From: Spirosoma pollinicola
Lineage (GTDB): Bacteria; Bacteroidota; Bacteroidia; Cytophagales; Spirosomataceae
Length of the DNA: 64,000 nt
NCBI RefSeq assembly: GCF_002831565.1
Contig: NZ_CP025096.1
Span: forward strand, 3,077,027-3,141,026
Reading direction: 5' to 3'
A program made the translations under genes and the position numbers. A model generated the notes under the pieces. That model saw only the letters and a program-made list of their open reading frames with translations. It searched no databases and was not told the DNA's origin. Below, piece after piece: positions 1 to 9,457 of this stretch (its first letter is position 1; the number at the start of each line of letters is the position of its first letter).

Positions 1-321
1 CAGATAGTGAACGCTGCGCTGGTGTTGCGCCTGTAGGAAGATTTCTTTCTCATGAGAATTAGTCAGTAAGATAATAGGTATAGTAGACTGCTTCAGAGAT
101 TTTAGTAACTCGATTCCAACCGCTTTTTTCTGAATAAATATATCTGACAAAATAAGATCGACCCGGTTTGTCTTAAGATAGGCCAATAGATCGTCTAATT
201 GGTCAACAACCCGTATCAAATGGTATTCATACCGATCGGAAATCATCTCCGATACCATTATCTCTACCTTAATGCGATCAACAGGATCGTCTTCAAATAG
301 CAGAATATTTATACTAACCAT
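1..321 (-). CDS. Response regulator receiver domain protein (3' end beyond the window)
   Basis: The window edge cuts this gene; 107 residues are visible from an ATG at 321 down to position 1. The N-terminal part has the receiver-domain hallmarks: acidic residues E10-D11-D12 after the first beta strand (NILLFEDD), a likely phospho-acceptor D60 in DLILSD, and T87 in IILLTNS. The conserved lysine and any output domain lie outside the window, so LytTR, HTH or stand-alone types cannot be told apart. It is transcribed away from the sensor kinase at 633, with an AT-rich 311-bp region between them, which makes a two-component partnership plausible but unproven. Confidence 0.85.
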   Translation of the reverse strand, partial: MVSINILLFEDDPVDRIKVEIMVSEMISDRYEYHLIRVVDQLDDLLAYLKTNRVDLILSDIFIQKKAVGIELLKSLKQSTIPIILLTNSHEKEIFLQAQHQRSVHYL

Positions 322-632
322 TTTAGCTATACTATATATAAACAAAGACTCATTAGGCGTAAAAGTATATATATTTAATATAAATCGGGTAAAAAAACTT
401 TTTTGACAATTACAATGACTTTTTAACTAATGCTACTGTACATTATGGCGGGACAGATACCTTTCAATAAATATTTATTAAAATTATGTATACTTATTAT
501 TAATATATTTGACGTAAATTTATAGACTTATTGCACATTTTTGGGTATAAGCGGTGCTCAGCCTATCATAATTAGCTTTACAAGGTTGAAATGCCAGTTA
601 ACCTTTGAAACCGTAATTTTATCTACCAAATT
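322..632. other. AT-rich divergent intergenic region
   Basis: No gene is seen here. The stretch is very AT-rich and separates the divergent response-regulator and sensor-kinase genes, so it should hold the promoters of both. One TAnnTTTG-type box is marked separately at 504-511. Confidence 0.6.
504..511 (+). promoter_or_regulatory. Possible Bacteroidota -7 box (TATATTTG)
   Basis: The octamer TATATTTG matches the Bacteroidota -7 consensus TAnnTTTG. No clear TTTG -33 element lies 19-21 bases upstream, and the leader to the ATG at 633 would be about 115 bases. Such boxes occur by chance in AT-rich DNA, so support is weak. Confidence 0.25.
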
Positions 633-2513
633 ATGCCTTCTTTTTCCGTTTACAAGTACTTGCTTATGTTCCTGTTGTATACACTAAGCGTTTCAGGACA
701 AGCTATACAACACAGGCAGTTTAGAAATTATCCTGTTCTGACAAACCTGGATAGCCTCGAAAAAGTAGTTTACGCCACCAAAAACAGCCCTACCCGATAT
801 TTGCAGGGGCTTATTTTGCTGGAGCGTGCCCGACTCTTCCGGTCTACAGCCGTTAACAAGGATTTGGAATCGATAAGAATACTGTCTCACCAACAGCATG
901 ACCTCTTAGGGGCAGCTATGTACCAGTTTATGAAAGCCCGAATTATACGGTCAGACGATGTAGAAGAGTCAGCCAGGCTTGGGCTGGCAGCCGCTGCTTA
1001 TTTTGAACGAACCCAGGACACAACAGGCATGATGAATTGCTATTCTCATCTTCTGGACCTTAACACGATTGACGCCGTTGACAGACATCGACAGAATATG
1101 GTGAGCTATTATAATAAGTTAATGACCCTGGGCAGTCAATCCAGTTTTGGGCTCGATAAACTGATTCGCGCACGGGCGGTACTGGCTTACGGTCGTGATT
1201 TGTATGGCGATGAGAGCCTTGCCCTGGGTGAAAAAGCCTTTACCGAAGCCATCGCGCTCATTGACAAAAACGTCCAATATGAGTATCAGCGAACTAGTTT
1301 CTATGGAAATATGGGCAATTTATACAGCGTCTTTAAACAGTATAAAAAATCATTAGCCTTATATCTGAAACTGTATGCTATAGGCGATAACAGTACCGCG
1401 ACTATCAATAATTTTAATTTATCGAATAGATACCTGGAAAACAACGACTACAAAAATGCTGAACTTTACGCAACTAAAGCACTTGACTTTTTCCATTTAT
1501 ATAAGGATAAAAACACGGTAATGCTGCTAAAAATTTATAATCATCTGGCAACGGTGCTCTATAAAAACAAGCGCTACGAAGCAGCGTGGGCCAGTAGAAA
1601 TAGCGAAGACAGCCTGACCGCCATCAATACCGAAAAACTAAAGGCTACTGCTTTTCTGGATCTACAAACTAAGTACCAGACCGATCAAAAAGAGCAGGAA
1701 AATCAGCAACTACAGCAAGAGAAACGACGCTTGTTTTTTTATTTAGGCAGTGGCCTTATTTTTCTGTTATTGATTGGTTTTGCCCTTATTCGTCTCCGTT
1801 TGGCGAATCGTCGGATTAAGGAGCTTATGACACACCGGGACCAGTTTTATACGCTGGTGGCTCATGATCTGCGTGAACCTATTACAACCCTCACCGATAT
1901 TGGGGCTGTGGTTAGTTTTCTGGTCAAAAACAACCGCACGACCGACCTCATCAAGGTTACCAATCAGATCGAAACAGTTAGCAGTCAAACCCAACTCCTG
2001 CTGGCCAACATGCTCGAATGGGGCGAATCGAATAACTATGGTCTCATAAGCAAACCTCAGGCAATTGATATAAGCCCTCTTGTGGAAAAGTTGTATGAAA
2101 CCGCTAAACCTTTAACCGACATCAAGCAAATACTCATGTCGATTGACATACCGACCGAGCTGAAGGTGTTCACCGATCCAAAAGCCCTCTCGACCATTAT
2201 CCGGAACATGATCGATAATGCAAAAAAGAACACGGATAGTGGTGGTGCAATCAGGTTATTTGTCGAGAAGCTAGACAACACAAAGCAGGTAGCAATTAAT
2301 ATAAAAGATTCTGGTCGGGGTATATCCGCCGATAAACTGGCCTTTATTCAACAGGTGTTTATAGGACAAGTGAAGCCCGATGTAGGCGATCATGGCCTGG
2401 GATTGGGTATTATTCTAATGGCCTCGTTTGCTAAAAAAAGTCAGGCATCCATTAGAGTAACCAGTGAAGTAGGTGTTGGTTCCTGTTTTAGTCTAATCCT
2501 GGAACAACGTTAA
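633..2513 (+). CDS. TPR-containing membrane sensor histidine kinase
   Basis: The 626-residue protein has an N-terminal signal sequence ending near SVSGQA. A long helical region (about 50-350) with TPR-like spacing follows and is probably periplasmic. A coiled segment leads into a transmembrane helix at about 368-388. The cytoplasmic kinase core has an H-box with His411 (VAHDLREP), an N-box (NMIDNAKKN), a G1 box (DSGRGIS) and a G2 box (GLGLGI). This layout is typical of Bacteroidota TPR sensor kinases that autophosphorylate and pass phosphate to a separate regulator. No receiver domain is fused, and the divergent receiver gene at 1-321 is the nearest candidate partner. The signal is unknown. 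Confidence 0.93.
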   Translation: MPSFSVYKYLLMFLLYTLSVSGQAIQHRQFRNYPVLTNLDSLEKVVYATKNSPTRYLQGLILLERARLFRSTAVNKDLESIRILSHQQHDLLGAAMYQFMKARIIRSDDVEESARLGLAAAAYFERTQDTTGMMNCYSHLLDLNTIDAVDRHRQNMVSYYNKLMTLGSQSSFGLDKLIRARAVLAYGRDLYGDESLALGEKAFTEAIALIDKNVQYEYQRTSFYGNMGNLYSVFKQYKKSLALYLKLYAIGDNSTATINNFNLSNRYLENNDYKNAELYATKALDFFHLYKDKNTVMLLKIYNHLATVLYKNKRYEAAWASRNSEDSLTAINTEKLKATAFLDLQTKYQTDQKEQENQQLQQEKRRLFFYLGSGLIFLLLIGFALIRLRLANRRIKELMTHRDQFYTLVAHDLREPITTLTDIGAVVSFLVKNNRTTDLIKVTNQIETVSSQTQLLLANMLEWGESNNYGLISKPQAIDISPLVEKLYETAKPLTDIKQILMSIDIPTELKVFTDPKALSTIIRNMIDNAKKNTDSGGAIRLFVEKLDNTKQVAINIKDSGRGISADKLAFIQQVFIGQVKPDVGDHGLGLGIILMASFAKKSQASIRVTSEVGVGSCFSLILEQR

Positions 2514-2816
2514 AAAGCGTGCCCGGCTGTTATAACTTGGCTATCTATTACCTGCTTATATACATAATTTGACTTTTTAGCACACTATCCGGCCCAAAAT
2601 TTGCAAAGGGCATTTTTCTTGAGTTTACTGCTTAAAGCAAGGGGCTACGTGATCACCATAACAGCCCCTTGTCCATTCTAGAGCATTTCCGTAGCTACAA
2701 CGTTAAGCTCATATCCACCATATAACCAAAATGGTAAGTTATATGACGTTCTAGCAAATTGGGTGGTTTGACTCTTGCTAAACATCTGACAAATGAATCC
2801 CTAATTATTTGTCAGG
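2514..2816. other. Intergenic region with two inverted repeats
   Basis: No gene is seen in these 303 bases. A 9-bp stem (2638-2671) could end transcription of the kinase gene, although no T-tract follows it. A second 9-bp inverted repeat (2786-2794 with 2807-2815, CTGACAAAT/ATTTGTCAG) sits directly against the first in-frame ATG of the next gene and may be an operator or 5' leader hairpin. Confidence 0.5.
2638..2671. terminator. Stem-loop downstream of the sensor kinase
   Basis: CAAGGGGCT pairs with AGCCCCTTG across a 16-base loop. It has no U-run on either side, so a role in intrinsic termination is uncertain. Confidence 0.35.
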
Positions 2817-5800
2817 ATGGAAAAATATTTATCTATATACCTAACCCGGACAGCCCACCACCTTTTTCATGTGTTTGTGGCATGGCTATACCGGCTGTTG
2901 AATCTGCACGAGCAGGTAGCAACCCGTTTTCTGGTGTTTGCCAGGAGTACCCTGCAGCCAAAACCATTCCACATCCAGCGTCTTAACTTCTGGCAACGGG
3001 CCATGTGTTTCCTCCGGTCGCGGTGGACAGACGAACAGCCCGAAACGAATTGGCTGATGAGTGGGCTGAACTTTGTCGCTTATCCGGTTGACTCTATCCG
3101 AACAGGCAGATGGGGGGTACTAACGGTTCTCCCGCTACTATTTATTGCCTTTTGTACGCTGATGATACCCGAGCAGGCGCAGGCGCAAAGCCCCGTAAGC
3201 TACAGTTATGCGTGCTCCAGTGCTACGATGCTGGTTTCGGACTTCAACGCATCCTTCACCGAACGAACCACCACGGCCTTTCCCTTCCCCAATCCAGCCG
3301 GAGCGGGGCAGATGCCAACGGGAACTTGCTCGTTAGGCCAGAACTCGGGCAATGACGGTATCGCCGTCGACCCGGTCCGTAACCTTGCCTATATAGTCAA
3401 TGATAAAAGTGTCCGCGTCTATGACTACGCGCTGGGAACCTTCACGACGACCTACACCTACCCCACCACCGACGGGCTCTACGATGTGGCCTTGTCCAGG
3501 GACCAGGCCTCGCTTTACATAGCGGTCCGCAACGCGGGCACCAGCACCATTGGGGTGCTGCAGGTCGATGTGGCCACGGGCGCTATCCTGGCCTCCCGGC
3601 CGACGGCCGACTTCATCGGTACCAATGGCCAGTTGTGGGGAATCGCAGTCGATCCGACTACCGGGGCCGTCTATGTGAGCGGGGGCTACCGGGCTTTCCC
3701 CTACATCTTCGACCAGATTCTCTCCCTGCCTGCCAACCTGTCGGGCACTCCAACCCCGATTTATACGGATACGATTCAGGATGACGAAATCCTGGGCCTG
3801 ACCTTCGCTCCCGATGCTACCTTATGGGCGGCTACCTTGAACGGGCGGCTGATTCACCTGACGGGCTCGGGCAGCGTGCTGGGCACCTTTGCCGCACCAG
3901 CCTCGTTGAGTCCGGCGAGCGGCAGTATGCAGGCTTATGATCTGGCCATTGGGCCCGACGGCAACCTCTACATTGCCACCTTCGTTGGTCCCTGCGTGAT
4001 GAAGTTCGATGTGAGTACGAGCAGCTTCAGCAGCTACATCCCGAACGTGCCCGGTGTGCTGGGCAAGGGCATTGCTTTCGTGTGCGGCACCTTCAAGTGC
4101 CCCATAGCAAGCTTAGGCGACTATGTATTCCTGGATACCAATAAGAATGGCATCCAGGATACGGGCGACACGCCAATTTCAGGAGTGACCGCTACGCTCT
4201 ATACCAACGGAGTAGCTTCGGCAACGACCGTGACCGATGTATCGGGCCTTTACAGTTTCACGGGCTTGACCCCTGGCACATCCAATAGCTATGTGGTTGG
4301 TTTTACTGCCCCCAGTGGTTACACGGCTACCGCGCAAAACGCCGGTTCGGATGATACCAAGGACTCGGATGCCGATCCGACCACAGGTAAAACCCAATCG
4401 GTAACATTAGCAGTAGGCGAGAATAACCCAACCCTTGATGCGGGTTTCTATCTGTTGACTGCCAGCTTAGGTGATTATGTGTTTGAAGACGTGAACGCTA
4501 ACGGTATTCAGGAACCCACCGACAAACCCATTGCCGGTGTAACGGTCACCCTACTTTCCTCGGGTACATTAGTGGCTAACACTACCACCAACGCCAGCGG
4601 TCTCTACAGCTTCACGGGCTTAACGCCGGGTGTGCCCTACTCGGTCAGCTTCACCGCGCCGACAGGCTTCACGGCCACGACGCAGAACACGGGCAGCGAT
4701 GATGCCCTGGATTCGGACGGTAATCCCGTCACAGGTCTAACGGGTGTGTATACGCTGACAGCCAACGAGAACAACACCACTGTGGATATGGGTTACTACA
4801 AGCCTGCTTCATTGGGTGACTTCGTCTTCGTGGATGCCAACAAGAGCGGCCAGCAGGATGCGGGCGAAAGTCCGATGCCGGGTGTGATCGTTACCCTTGT
4901 GAGCAACGGTACAGTCATAGCCACGACCACCACCAACAGTTCGGGCTTGTACAGATTCACAGGTTTAACCCCCGATGTACCTTACAGCGTCAGCTTCACC
5001 ACGCCAGTGGGTTACACGGCCACCACGCCCCTATCGGGCACCGACAAAACGGTGGATTCTGATCCGGTCAATGGCATTACGGCGAGTGTAACCCTAGCCT
5101 CGGGTGAGAACAACCCAACCCTGGATGCCGGTTTCTACCTGGCTCCGGCTATGAGCGTTACCCTGACAAGTGCGCCGGTCTGTAATTCAGCCACCAATAC
5201 GTATGTAGCTACGGCCACGGTAAGCCTGACCAGCGCCAGTGCGGGTACGCTGACCATCACTGACAATGGCACCACCATCGGTACCATTTCTATAACCGCA
5301 GGGCAGGCCACGGCCACCCTAAGTGTGACGGGCGTGAGCGATGCCGCCAGCCACACACTGGTAGGTACGTTCAATGGTTTAACCGCCACGGCCACCTATA
5401 CAGCACCCATTCCTTGTACAGTCTGCTCGACCAGTATCACCATGGCTAGTTTGCCAAACGGACAGGTGGGTACGGCTTATAGCCAGACGCTGACGGCCAG
5501 TGGCGGCACAGCTCCCTACACCTACGCGGTGCGGGGTACGTTGCCCGCCGGGCTGACGCTCAACCCCCTAACGGGTGAGATCGCGGGTACGCCGACAGCG
5601 GCCGCTGCCAGCAGCTTCACCATCACGGTGAGTGATGCCAGATCCTGCTCGGATGCCCAACCGATGACCATCATGACCAGCGTTGCGCCGGTCTGCTCGA
5701 TGACGGCCACGGCTACGCTAACGACCTGTAACACAGCGACCAATACCTACACGGTGACGGGTAGCGTATCGGCCACCAACACCACGGGCAACCAGTCGCT

Positions 5801-7142
5801 GACCATCAGCGTGGCCAGTGCCTACACGGTGGTGACCCTGACGGGCAACGGGCCGGTGAGTTACACGCTGACAGGGCTGGATTCGGATGGCTTGACCCAT
5901 ATGGTAACGGTCATGAGTAGTGCCACTGCCTGCGGTATGACTTCGGTCACGTACACTGCGCCAGTAGCCTGCACCGCCTGCTCGGTCACACTCACGGCAA
6001 CCAGCTTACCAATTGGCATGGTCGGTCAGCCTTACAGTGCCAGCCTAACCGCTGCCGGTGGAACCGCACCGTATAGCTTCTCGCTGGTAGGCGGACTATT
6101 GCCAACCGGTTTGACGCTCAATACCAGTACGGGGTTGATCAGCGGCACACCGACTAACGCAGGCAGTTTCTCTACAACAATTCGGGTTACTGACAGTAAG
6201 GGTTGTACGATTAGCGCCCCGCTGAATGTGATAAAAATCGATATGAACCCTGTTTGCTCGATGCATGTGACGGCCACACCAGGCCAGTGTACCACGGCTA
6301 CAAATACATATACGGTGACCGGCACGATTAGCCTGACCAGTAATACAACAGGTGGTACGCTGACCTTAACAGATGGGATGAACAGCACAACGCTGAGCAT
6401 TTCCAATTCAGCAACCTCGGTGGCTTACTCGCTCACGGGCCTAAACTCAGACGGATCGAGCCATACCATTACGGCTATTTTAAGTGGTTGTGGCAACACC
6501 AGTACGACCTATACTGCTCCCCAGAGTTGTACGTACACCTGCCAGCCACCCATTCACGTATGTAAAGGCTCGGACTACGCTTACGTATTAACAACGACGA
6601 CTGGCCAAAGCAGCTACCAATGGTACCGTGATGGAATCGCTATTTCGGGTGCGACCTTGAGTTCCTATACCGCTACTCAGGCCGGTAGTTACTCGGTAGT
6701 TGCCAATGGCAATTCATTGGACCAATTTCCCAATGGTGCCTGTTGCCCAGTCATAATCGTTGAAGATTCGATTGCGAATTATCAGGCTCAGGCTCAGGCA
6801 ACCACCTGTAATTCATCGACGGCAAATGCGGATGGCCGGATTCTGGTCATCAACTGGAAGCTAAGTGCAAACGATACCACAACCTACCATTATCAGGTAT
6901 CGCTGGGCAGCAGTTTCAATGCGGCTCAACTTATTGCCGGTAGTATCAGCACACTTGTGCCAGCCAGTGGTGTGTTAGTGGCGAATCTGGCTAACCCCAC
7001 TTCGGTGAGTGGCCAGACGTATACAGTACGGATCACCAGTGGTTTGGGTTGTTATCGGGATGTAGTGGTGACGTTGCTGCAAACCAGTTGCGCCTGCCCA
7101 CCTGCCAAATGTGTGCCGTTTACGATTCTGCGCATAAGGTAA
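2817..7142 (+). CDS. Very large SdrD-like cell-surface protein with CnaB and Ig-like repeats
   Basis: The 1441-residue protein is probably a secreted adhesin or matrix protein. A hydrophobic segment ending in PEQAQAQ (about residue 123) looks like a signal peptide, so translation may really begin at the in-frame ATG at 3057; the 80 residues before it are basic and aromatic-rich. Residues about 125-425 resemble an NHL/beta-propeller region. Three tandem SdrD B-type (CnaB-like) repeats follow at about 430-548, 549-660 and 661-775, each opening with SLGDYVF or SLGDFVF. Residues 776-1270 alternate Ig-like units rich in Thr/Ser with two He_PIG-type units (LPxGLTLNxxTGxIxGTP). The C terminus lacks a recognisable T9SS sorting domain and ends with paired CPP..KCVP and a basic tail. 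The body is GC-richer than the flanks. Confidence 0.85.
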   Translation: MEKYLSIYLTRTAHHLFHVFVAWLYRLLNLHEQVATRFLVFARSTLQPKPFHIQRLNFWQRAMCFLRSRWTDEQPETNWLMSGLNFVAYPVDSIRTGRWGVLTVLPLLFIAFCTLMIPEQAQAQSPVSYSYACSSATMLVSDFNASFTERTTTAFPFPNPAGAGQMPTGTCSLGQNSGNDGIAVDPVRNLAYIVNDKSVRVYDYALGTFTTTYTYPTTDGLYDVALSRDQASLYIAVRNAGTSTIGVLQVDVATGAILASRPTADFIGTNGQLWGIAVDPTTGAVYVSGGYRAFPYIFDQILSLPANLSGTPTPIYTDTIQDDEILGLTFAPDATLWAATLNGRLIHLTGSGSVLGTFAAPASLSPASGSMQAYDLAIGPDGNLYIATFVGPCVMKFDVSTSSFSSYIPNVPGVLGKGIAFVCGTFKCPIASLGDYVFLDTNKNGIQDTGDTPISGVTATLYTNGVASATTVTDVSGLYSFTGLTPGTSNSYVVGFTAPSGYTATAQNAGSDDTKDSDADPTTGKTQSVTLAVGENNPTLDAGFYLLTASLGDYVFEDVNANGIQEPTDKPIAGVTVTLLSSGTLVANTTTNASGLYSFTGLTPGVPYSVSFTAPTGFTATTQNTGSDDALDSDGNPVTGLTGVYTLTANENNTTVDMGYYKPASLGDFVFVDANKSGQQDAGESPMPGVIVTLVSNGTVIATTTTNSSGLYRFTGLTPDVPYSVSFTTPVGYTATTPLSGTDKTVDSDPVNGITASVTLASGENNPTLDAGFYLAPAMSVTLTSAPVCNSATNTYVATATVSLTSASAGTLTITDNGTTIGTISITAGQATATLSVTGVSDAASHTLVGTFNGLTATATYTAPIPCTVCSTSITMASLPNGQVGTAYSQTLTASGGTAPYTYAVRGTLPAGLTLNPLTGEIAGTPTAAAASSFTITVSDARSCSDAQPMTIMTSVAPVCSMTATATLTTCNTATNTYTVTGSVSATNTTGNQSLTISVASAYTVVTLTGNGPVSYTLTGLDSDGLTHMVTVMSSATACGMTSVTYTAPVACTACSVTLTATSLPIGMVGQPYSASLTAAGGTAPYSFSLVGGLLPTGLTLNTSTGLISGTPTNAGSFSTTIRVTDSKGCTISAPLNVIKIDMNPVCSMHVTATPGQCTTATNTYTVTGTISLTSNTTGGTLTLTDGMNSTTLSISNSATSVAYSLTGLNSDGSSHTITAILSGCGNTSTTYTAPQSCTYTCQPPIHVCKGSDYAYVLTTTTGQSSYQWYRDGIAISGATLSSYTATQAGSYSVVANGNSLDQFPNGACCPVIIVEDSIANYQAQAQATTCNSSTANADGRILVINWKLSANDTTTYHYQVSLGSSFNAAQLIAGSISTLVPASGVLVANLANPTSVSGQTYTVRITSGLGCYRDVVVTLLQTSCACPPAKCVPFTILRIR

Positions 7143-7485
7143 TAACGCTGATAATGCGGGCAAACTGATGGATGCAACCTAGTGCATCGATAAAGAGCCG
7201 TGTTACTTTAACTGTAGGAAAAAGGTCCCTGGTAGCAATATCAGGGACCTTTTTCCTACAGTTAAAGTAACACGGCTCTTTATCGATTTATTTTAGTTAG
7301 TTAACTGAAATTCATATTATTAACTTTAACATCCAGACGATAGGAGGAATCTTCGAACAAGACGAAGTGCTCCAGTTTACCAAAGATTACCGCTATTGAG
7401 GCTCGGTCTTTTATTGGGCCGACAGAGCCAGGGCAAAATACCGCGAAGCAAGTTATTTAATGAGCAAGCTTTCGTAAGATCCCAG
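7143..7485. other. Intergenic region between convergent genes, with long hairpin and possible coding remnant
   Basis: This region holds the 46-bp inverted repeat at 7186-7287. From 7301 to 7477 one frame reads as 57 codons broken by a single TGA, with protein-like composition (EQDEVLQFTKDYRY, then FYWADRARAKYREASYLMSK). It could be a decayed gene end or chance; no intact gene is seen. Confidence 0.35.
7186..7287. terminator. 46-bp perfect inverted repeat, probable bidirectional terminator
   Basis: Positions 7186-7231 are the exact reverse complement of 7242-7287, with a 10-base loop. The stem carries A-rich and T-rich stretches near its tip and at its foot, and it lies between the convergent genes ending at 7142 and 7486. 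It would fold into a stem far longer than a normal intrinsic terminator. Confidence 0.7.
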
Positions 7486-8589
7486 TTATTGAGCCGTATT
7501 TGACGTCTCTTTCGCTTCGGCAATTTTCTCGCGTGCCACCTCCAGATCATCCCCCTCAGGTTCAGGTATTTCTACATCCGCAATAACCTGTTCCTGATCA
7601 GGTACATATGTTAACGCAATGAACATAGGAAAGTGATCGGAACCGCAATTTGGCAAACGAAGAATCTTCTGCAAGTGAAAATGGGGCGACACAAACACAT
7701 GGTCCAACGGCCAGCGCAAAAAGAAGTACCAGGCATGAAAGGTGTTGTACAAACCCCGGCCAATGCGCGGGTCAAGTAAGCCGCTCACGCGCTGAAACAA
7801 ACGGGTGGTGTGCGACCAGGCTACATCGTTCAGATCACCTGCCACGATGATGGGACCCACCTTTTCTCTGGCTTCTTTGCCCACAAGCAATAATTCGGCA
7901 TCGCGCTCGGTTGACCGGTAATGCTCTGTTGGGCTGGGAGGCATAGGATGAACACCATAGAAATGAACGATCTGAGCCGAGGGTAATTCAAGTTGCGCAT
8001 AGACTGACGGGATATCGTCCTGAATCAGGAAACGCAGCTCGTGTTGGCGAATCTGGAATCGCGAGTACAGCAACATGCCGTATGTATTCTCCAGTGGATA
8101 TAACACCTGGTAGGGATAATCTTTCTCAATCGACGATATCTCGTCTTTCCATCGCTGGTTAGCCTCCAGCAGCATCACCACATCAGGCTTGTGTTTGTTT
8201 ACCAAATCCCGAACATCAGCCGTTCGGGTATTATCCATCAGAACGTTGGATACCAGCAGCCGGATGGTATTATCCTCCACTTTGTCATTGCCTATTCCCG
8301 CAACCAGGCGGACCACTTGTTTTCGATGGAGGGGTGTAAAAGGATAAATTAACCAGCCCTGATAAATCAGCGTTGCAAACAGACCCAGAGGCACAACGTA
8401 AAAGAAATCGGACATGGTGTGCGGCACGACAAACCAGCTAATGAGGCCAACAGCGGCCAGCACTGTGAGTTGTAAATGCGGAAAATCCCACATGCGAATC
8501 CACCAGTAATCAAGACGGATAAGATTTAGGAACGAGACGACTGTAATAACAAGAGCATACGTAAGTAAAACGTAATCGACAGTGTGCAT
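7486..8589 (-). CDS. Membrane-anchored endonuclease/exonuclease/phosphatase family protein
   Basis: This protein has 367 residues from the ATG at 8589; an in-frame ATG at 8655 would add 22 residues that look less like a membrane-protein start. Three N-terminal hydrophobic segments (within the first about 95 residues) are followed by a soluble EEP domain. Visible EEP motifs are VSNVLMDN, LLEAN with the metal-binding Glu, GVHPMP, AGDLNDVAW, and a terminal SDHFPM with the catalytic Asp-His. The fold hydrolyses phosphodiester or phosphomonoester bonds in nucleic acids, lipids or inositol phosphates; the substrate here is unknown. The C-terminal tail is acidic. Confidence 0.88.
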   Translation of the reverse strand: MHTVDYVLLTYALVITVVSFLNLIRLDYWWIRMWDFPHLQLTVLAAVGLISWFVVPHTMSDFFYVVPLGLFATLIYQGWLIYPFTPLHRKQVVRLVAGIGNDKVEDNTIRLLVSNVLMDNTRTADVRDLVNKHKPDVVMLLEANQRWKDEISSIEKDYPYQVLYPLENTYGMLLYSRFQIRQHELRFLIQDDIPSVYAQLELPSAQIVHFYGVHPMPPSPTEHYRSTERDAELLLVGKEAREKVGPIIVAGDLNDVAWSHTTRLFQRVSGLLDPRIGRGLYNTFHAWYFFLRWPLDHVFVSPHFHLQKILRLPNCGSDHFPMFIALTYVPDQEQVIADVEIPEPEGDDLEVAREKIAEAKETSNTAQ

Positions 8590-8655
8590 GGTGGTTAAAT
8601 GAATAGCTAATGAAGAGTGTAACTGTAAACTATGCACAGCGGTTTTGTCAAACAT

Positions 8656-8957
8656 AGATAAACATCCAATAATCAGATAGTTACAAAATTATATATGTAC
8701 AATCATTGCCTGCACAAACAATCCGGTAGTTCGATACCATCTGGCAGTGGTTGACTTTGTTAAGTCATTATTACCATTTTATTTTTATATGATCTATTTT
8801 AACTATATACGCATTATACACCGTAAAAAATGCGACCTTGGTTTACAGTTAGTTACGCAGACAAATAGAAATAAAGGTTAGGCAGGGATACATAATCTAT
8901 CATACATATAGAATAAATATTTTAAACAAAGTTTACCTTTTTAGCCTTAGACTGAGC
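8656..8957. other. AT-rich divergent intergenic region
   Basis: It separates the minus-strand EEP gene from the plus-strand DUF2382 pair and should hold both promoters. Apart from the box at 8684-8718 no convincing element is seen, and there is no ORF with coding character. Confidence 0.5.
8684..8718 (-). promoter_or_regulatory. Possible promoter of the EEP-family gene
   Basis: Read on the minus strand, TAATTTTG (8684-8691) matches the TAnnTTTG -7 box and a TTTG lies at 8715-8718. The 23-base spacer is longer than the usual 19-21, so this is tentative. Confidence 0.35.
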
Positions 8958-9410
8958 ATGAACTACGAAGCCGATTCAACGCCATTATCGAACGTCATGC
9001 CTTCTGCAACGGAGGAAGAATGGATGGAGCAAACCCACCGGATTGCGGTTATCCAGGAGCAGGTTCAGGTGAACAAAAAGGTGATTGAGACGGGTGTAGT
9101 GACCATAGCTAAACGCGTACATGAAGATAAACAGATTGTTGATCTACCAGTTGTTCGGGAGGAAATTACGGTTGAACGGGTAGCCATCAACCAGTACGTG
9201 GAAACGTCCCCCAGCGTTCGTTATGAGGGCGAAACCATGATTATTCCTGTTTTGCAGGAGGTATTTGTTAAACGGCTCCTACTGGTCGAAGAGGTACATG
9301 TGATCAGACACCGGGTACAAACGAGTGAGCCGCAGGAAGTTATTCTGCGAAAAGAAGAAGTCGTGATTGACCGAAGACCGGTTACTGCCGACCTCCATGA
9401 AACGAGTTAA
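8958..9410 (+). CDS. Short DUF2382 (YsnF/AvaK-type) stress protein
   Basis: The 150-residue cytoplasmic protein has no signal peptide or TM segment. Its body follows the DUF2382 pattern of alternating charged beta strands (VQVNKKVIETGVVTIAKRV, DLPVVREEITVERVAIN, EEVVIDRRPV). This domain occurs in stress-induced bacterial proteins such as YsnF and cyanobacterial AvaK, and its biochemical role is unclear. It lies 47 bp before a second DUF2382 gene and probably shares its transcript. Confidence 0.8.
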   Translation: MNYEADSTPLSNVMPSATEEEWMEQTHRIAVIQEQVQVNKKVIETGVVTIAKRVHEDKQIVDLPVVREEITVERVAINQYVETSPSVRYEGETMIIPVLQEVFVKRLLLVEEVHVIRHRVQTSEPQEVILRKEEVVIDRRPVTADLHETS

Positions 9411-9457
9411 ATGTAGTGAATCAAATAGATCAAGTAAACTCAACAAAACCACAGAAA

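Noticed and set aside
2759-2986. Small 75-codon ORF overlapping the start of the SdrD-like gene
   Set aside because: It is out of frame with the large gene, overlaps most of its N-terminal coding region and has no family similarity.
4104-5145. CRISPR-like or satellite array in the SdrD-like gene
   Set aside because: The repetition comes from three in-frame CnaB-type protein domains; the DNA copies are diverged and about 340 bp long.
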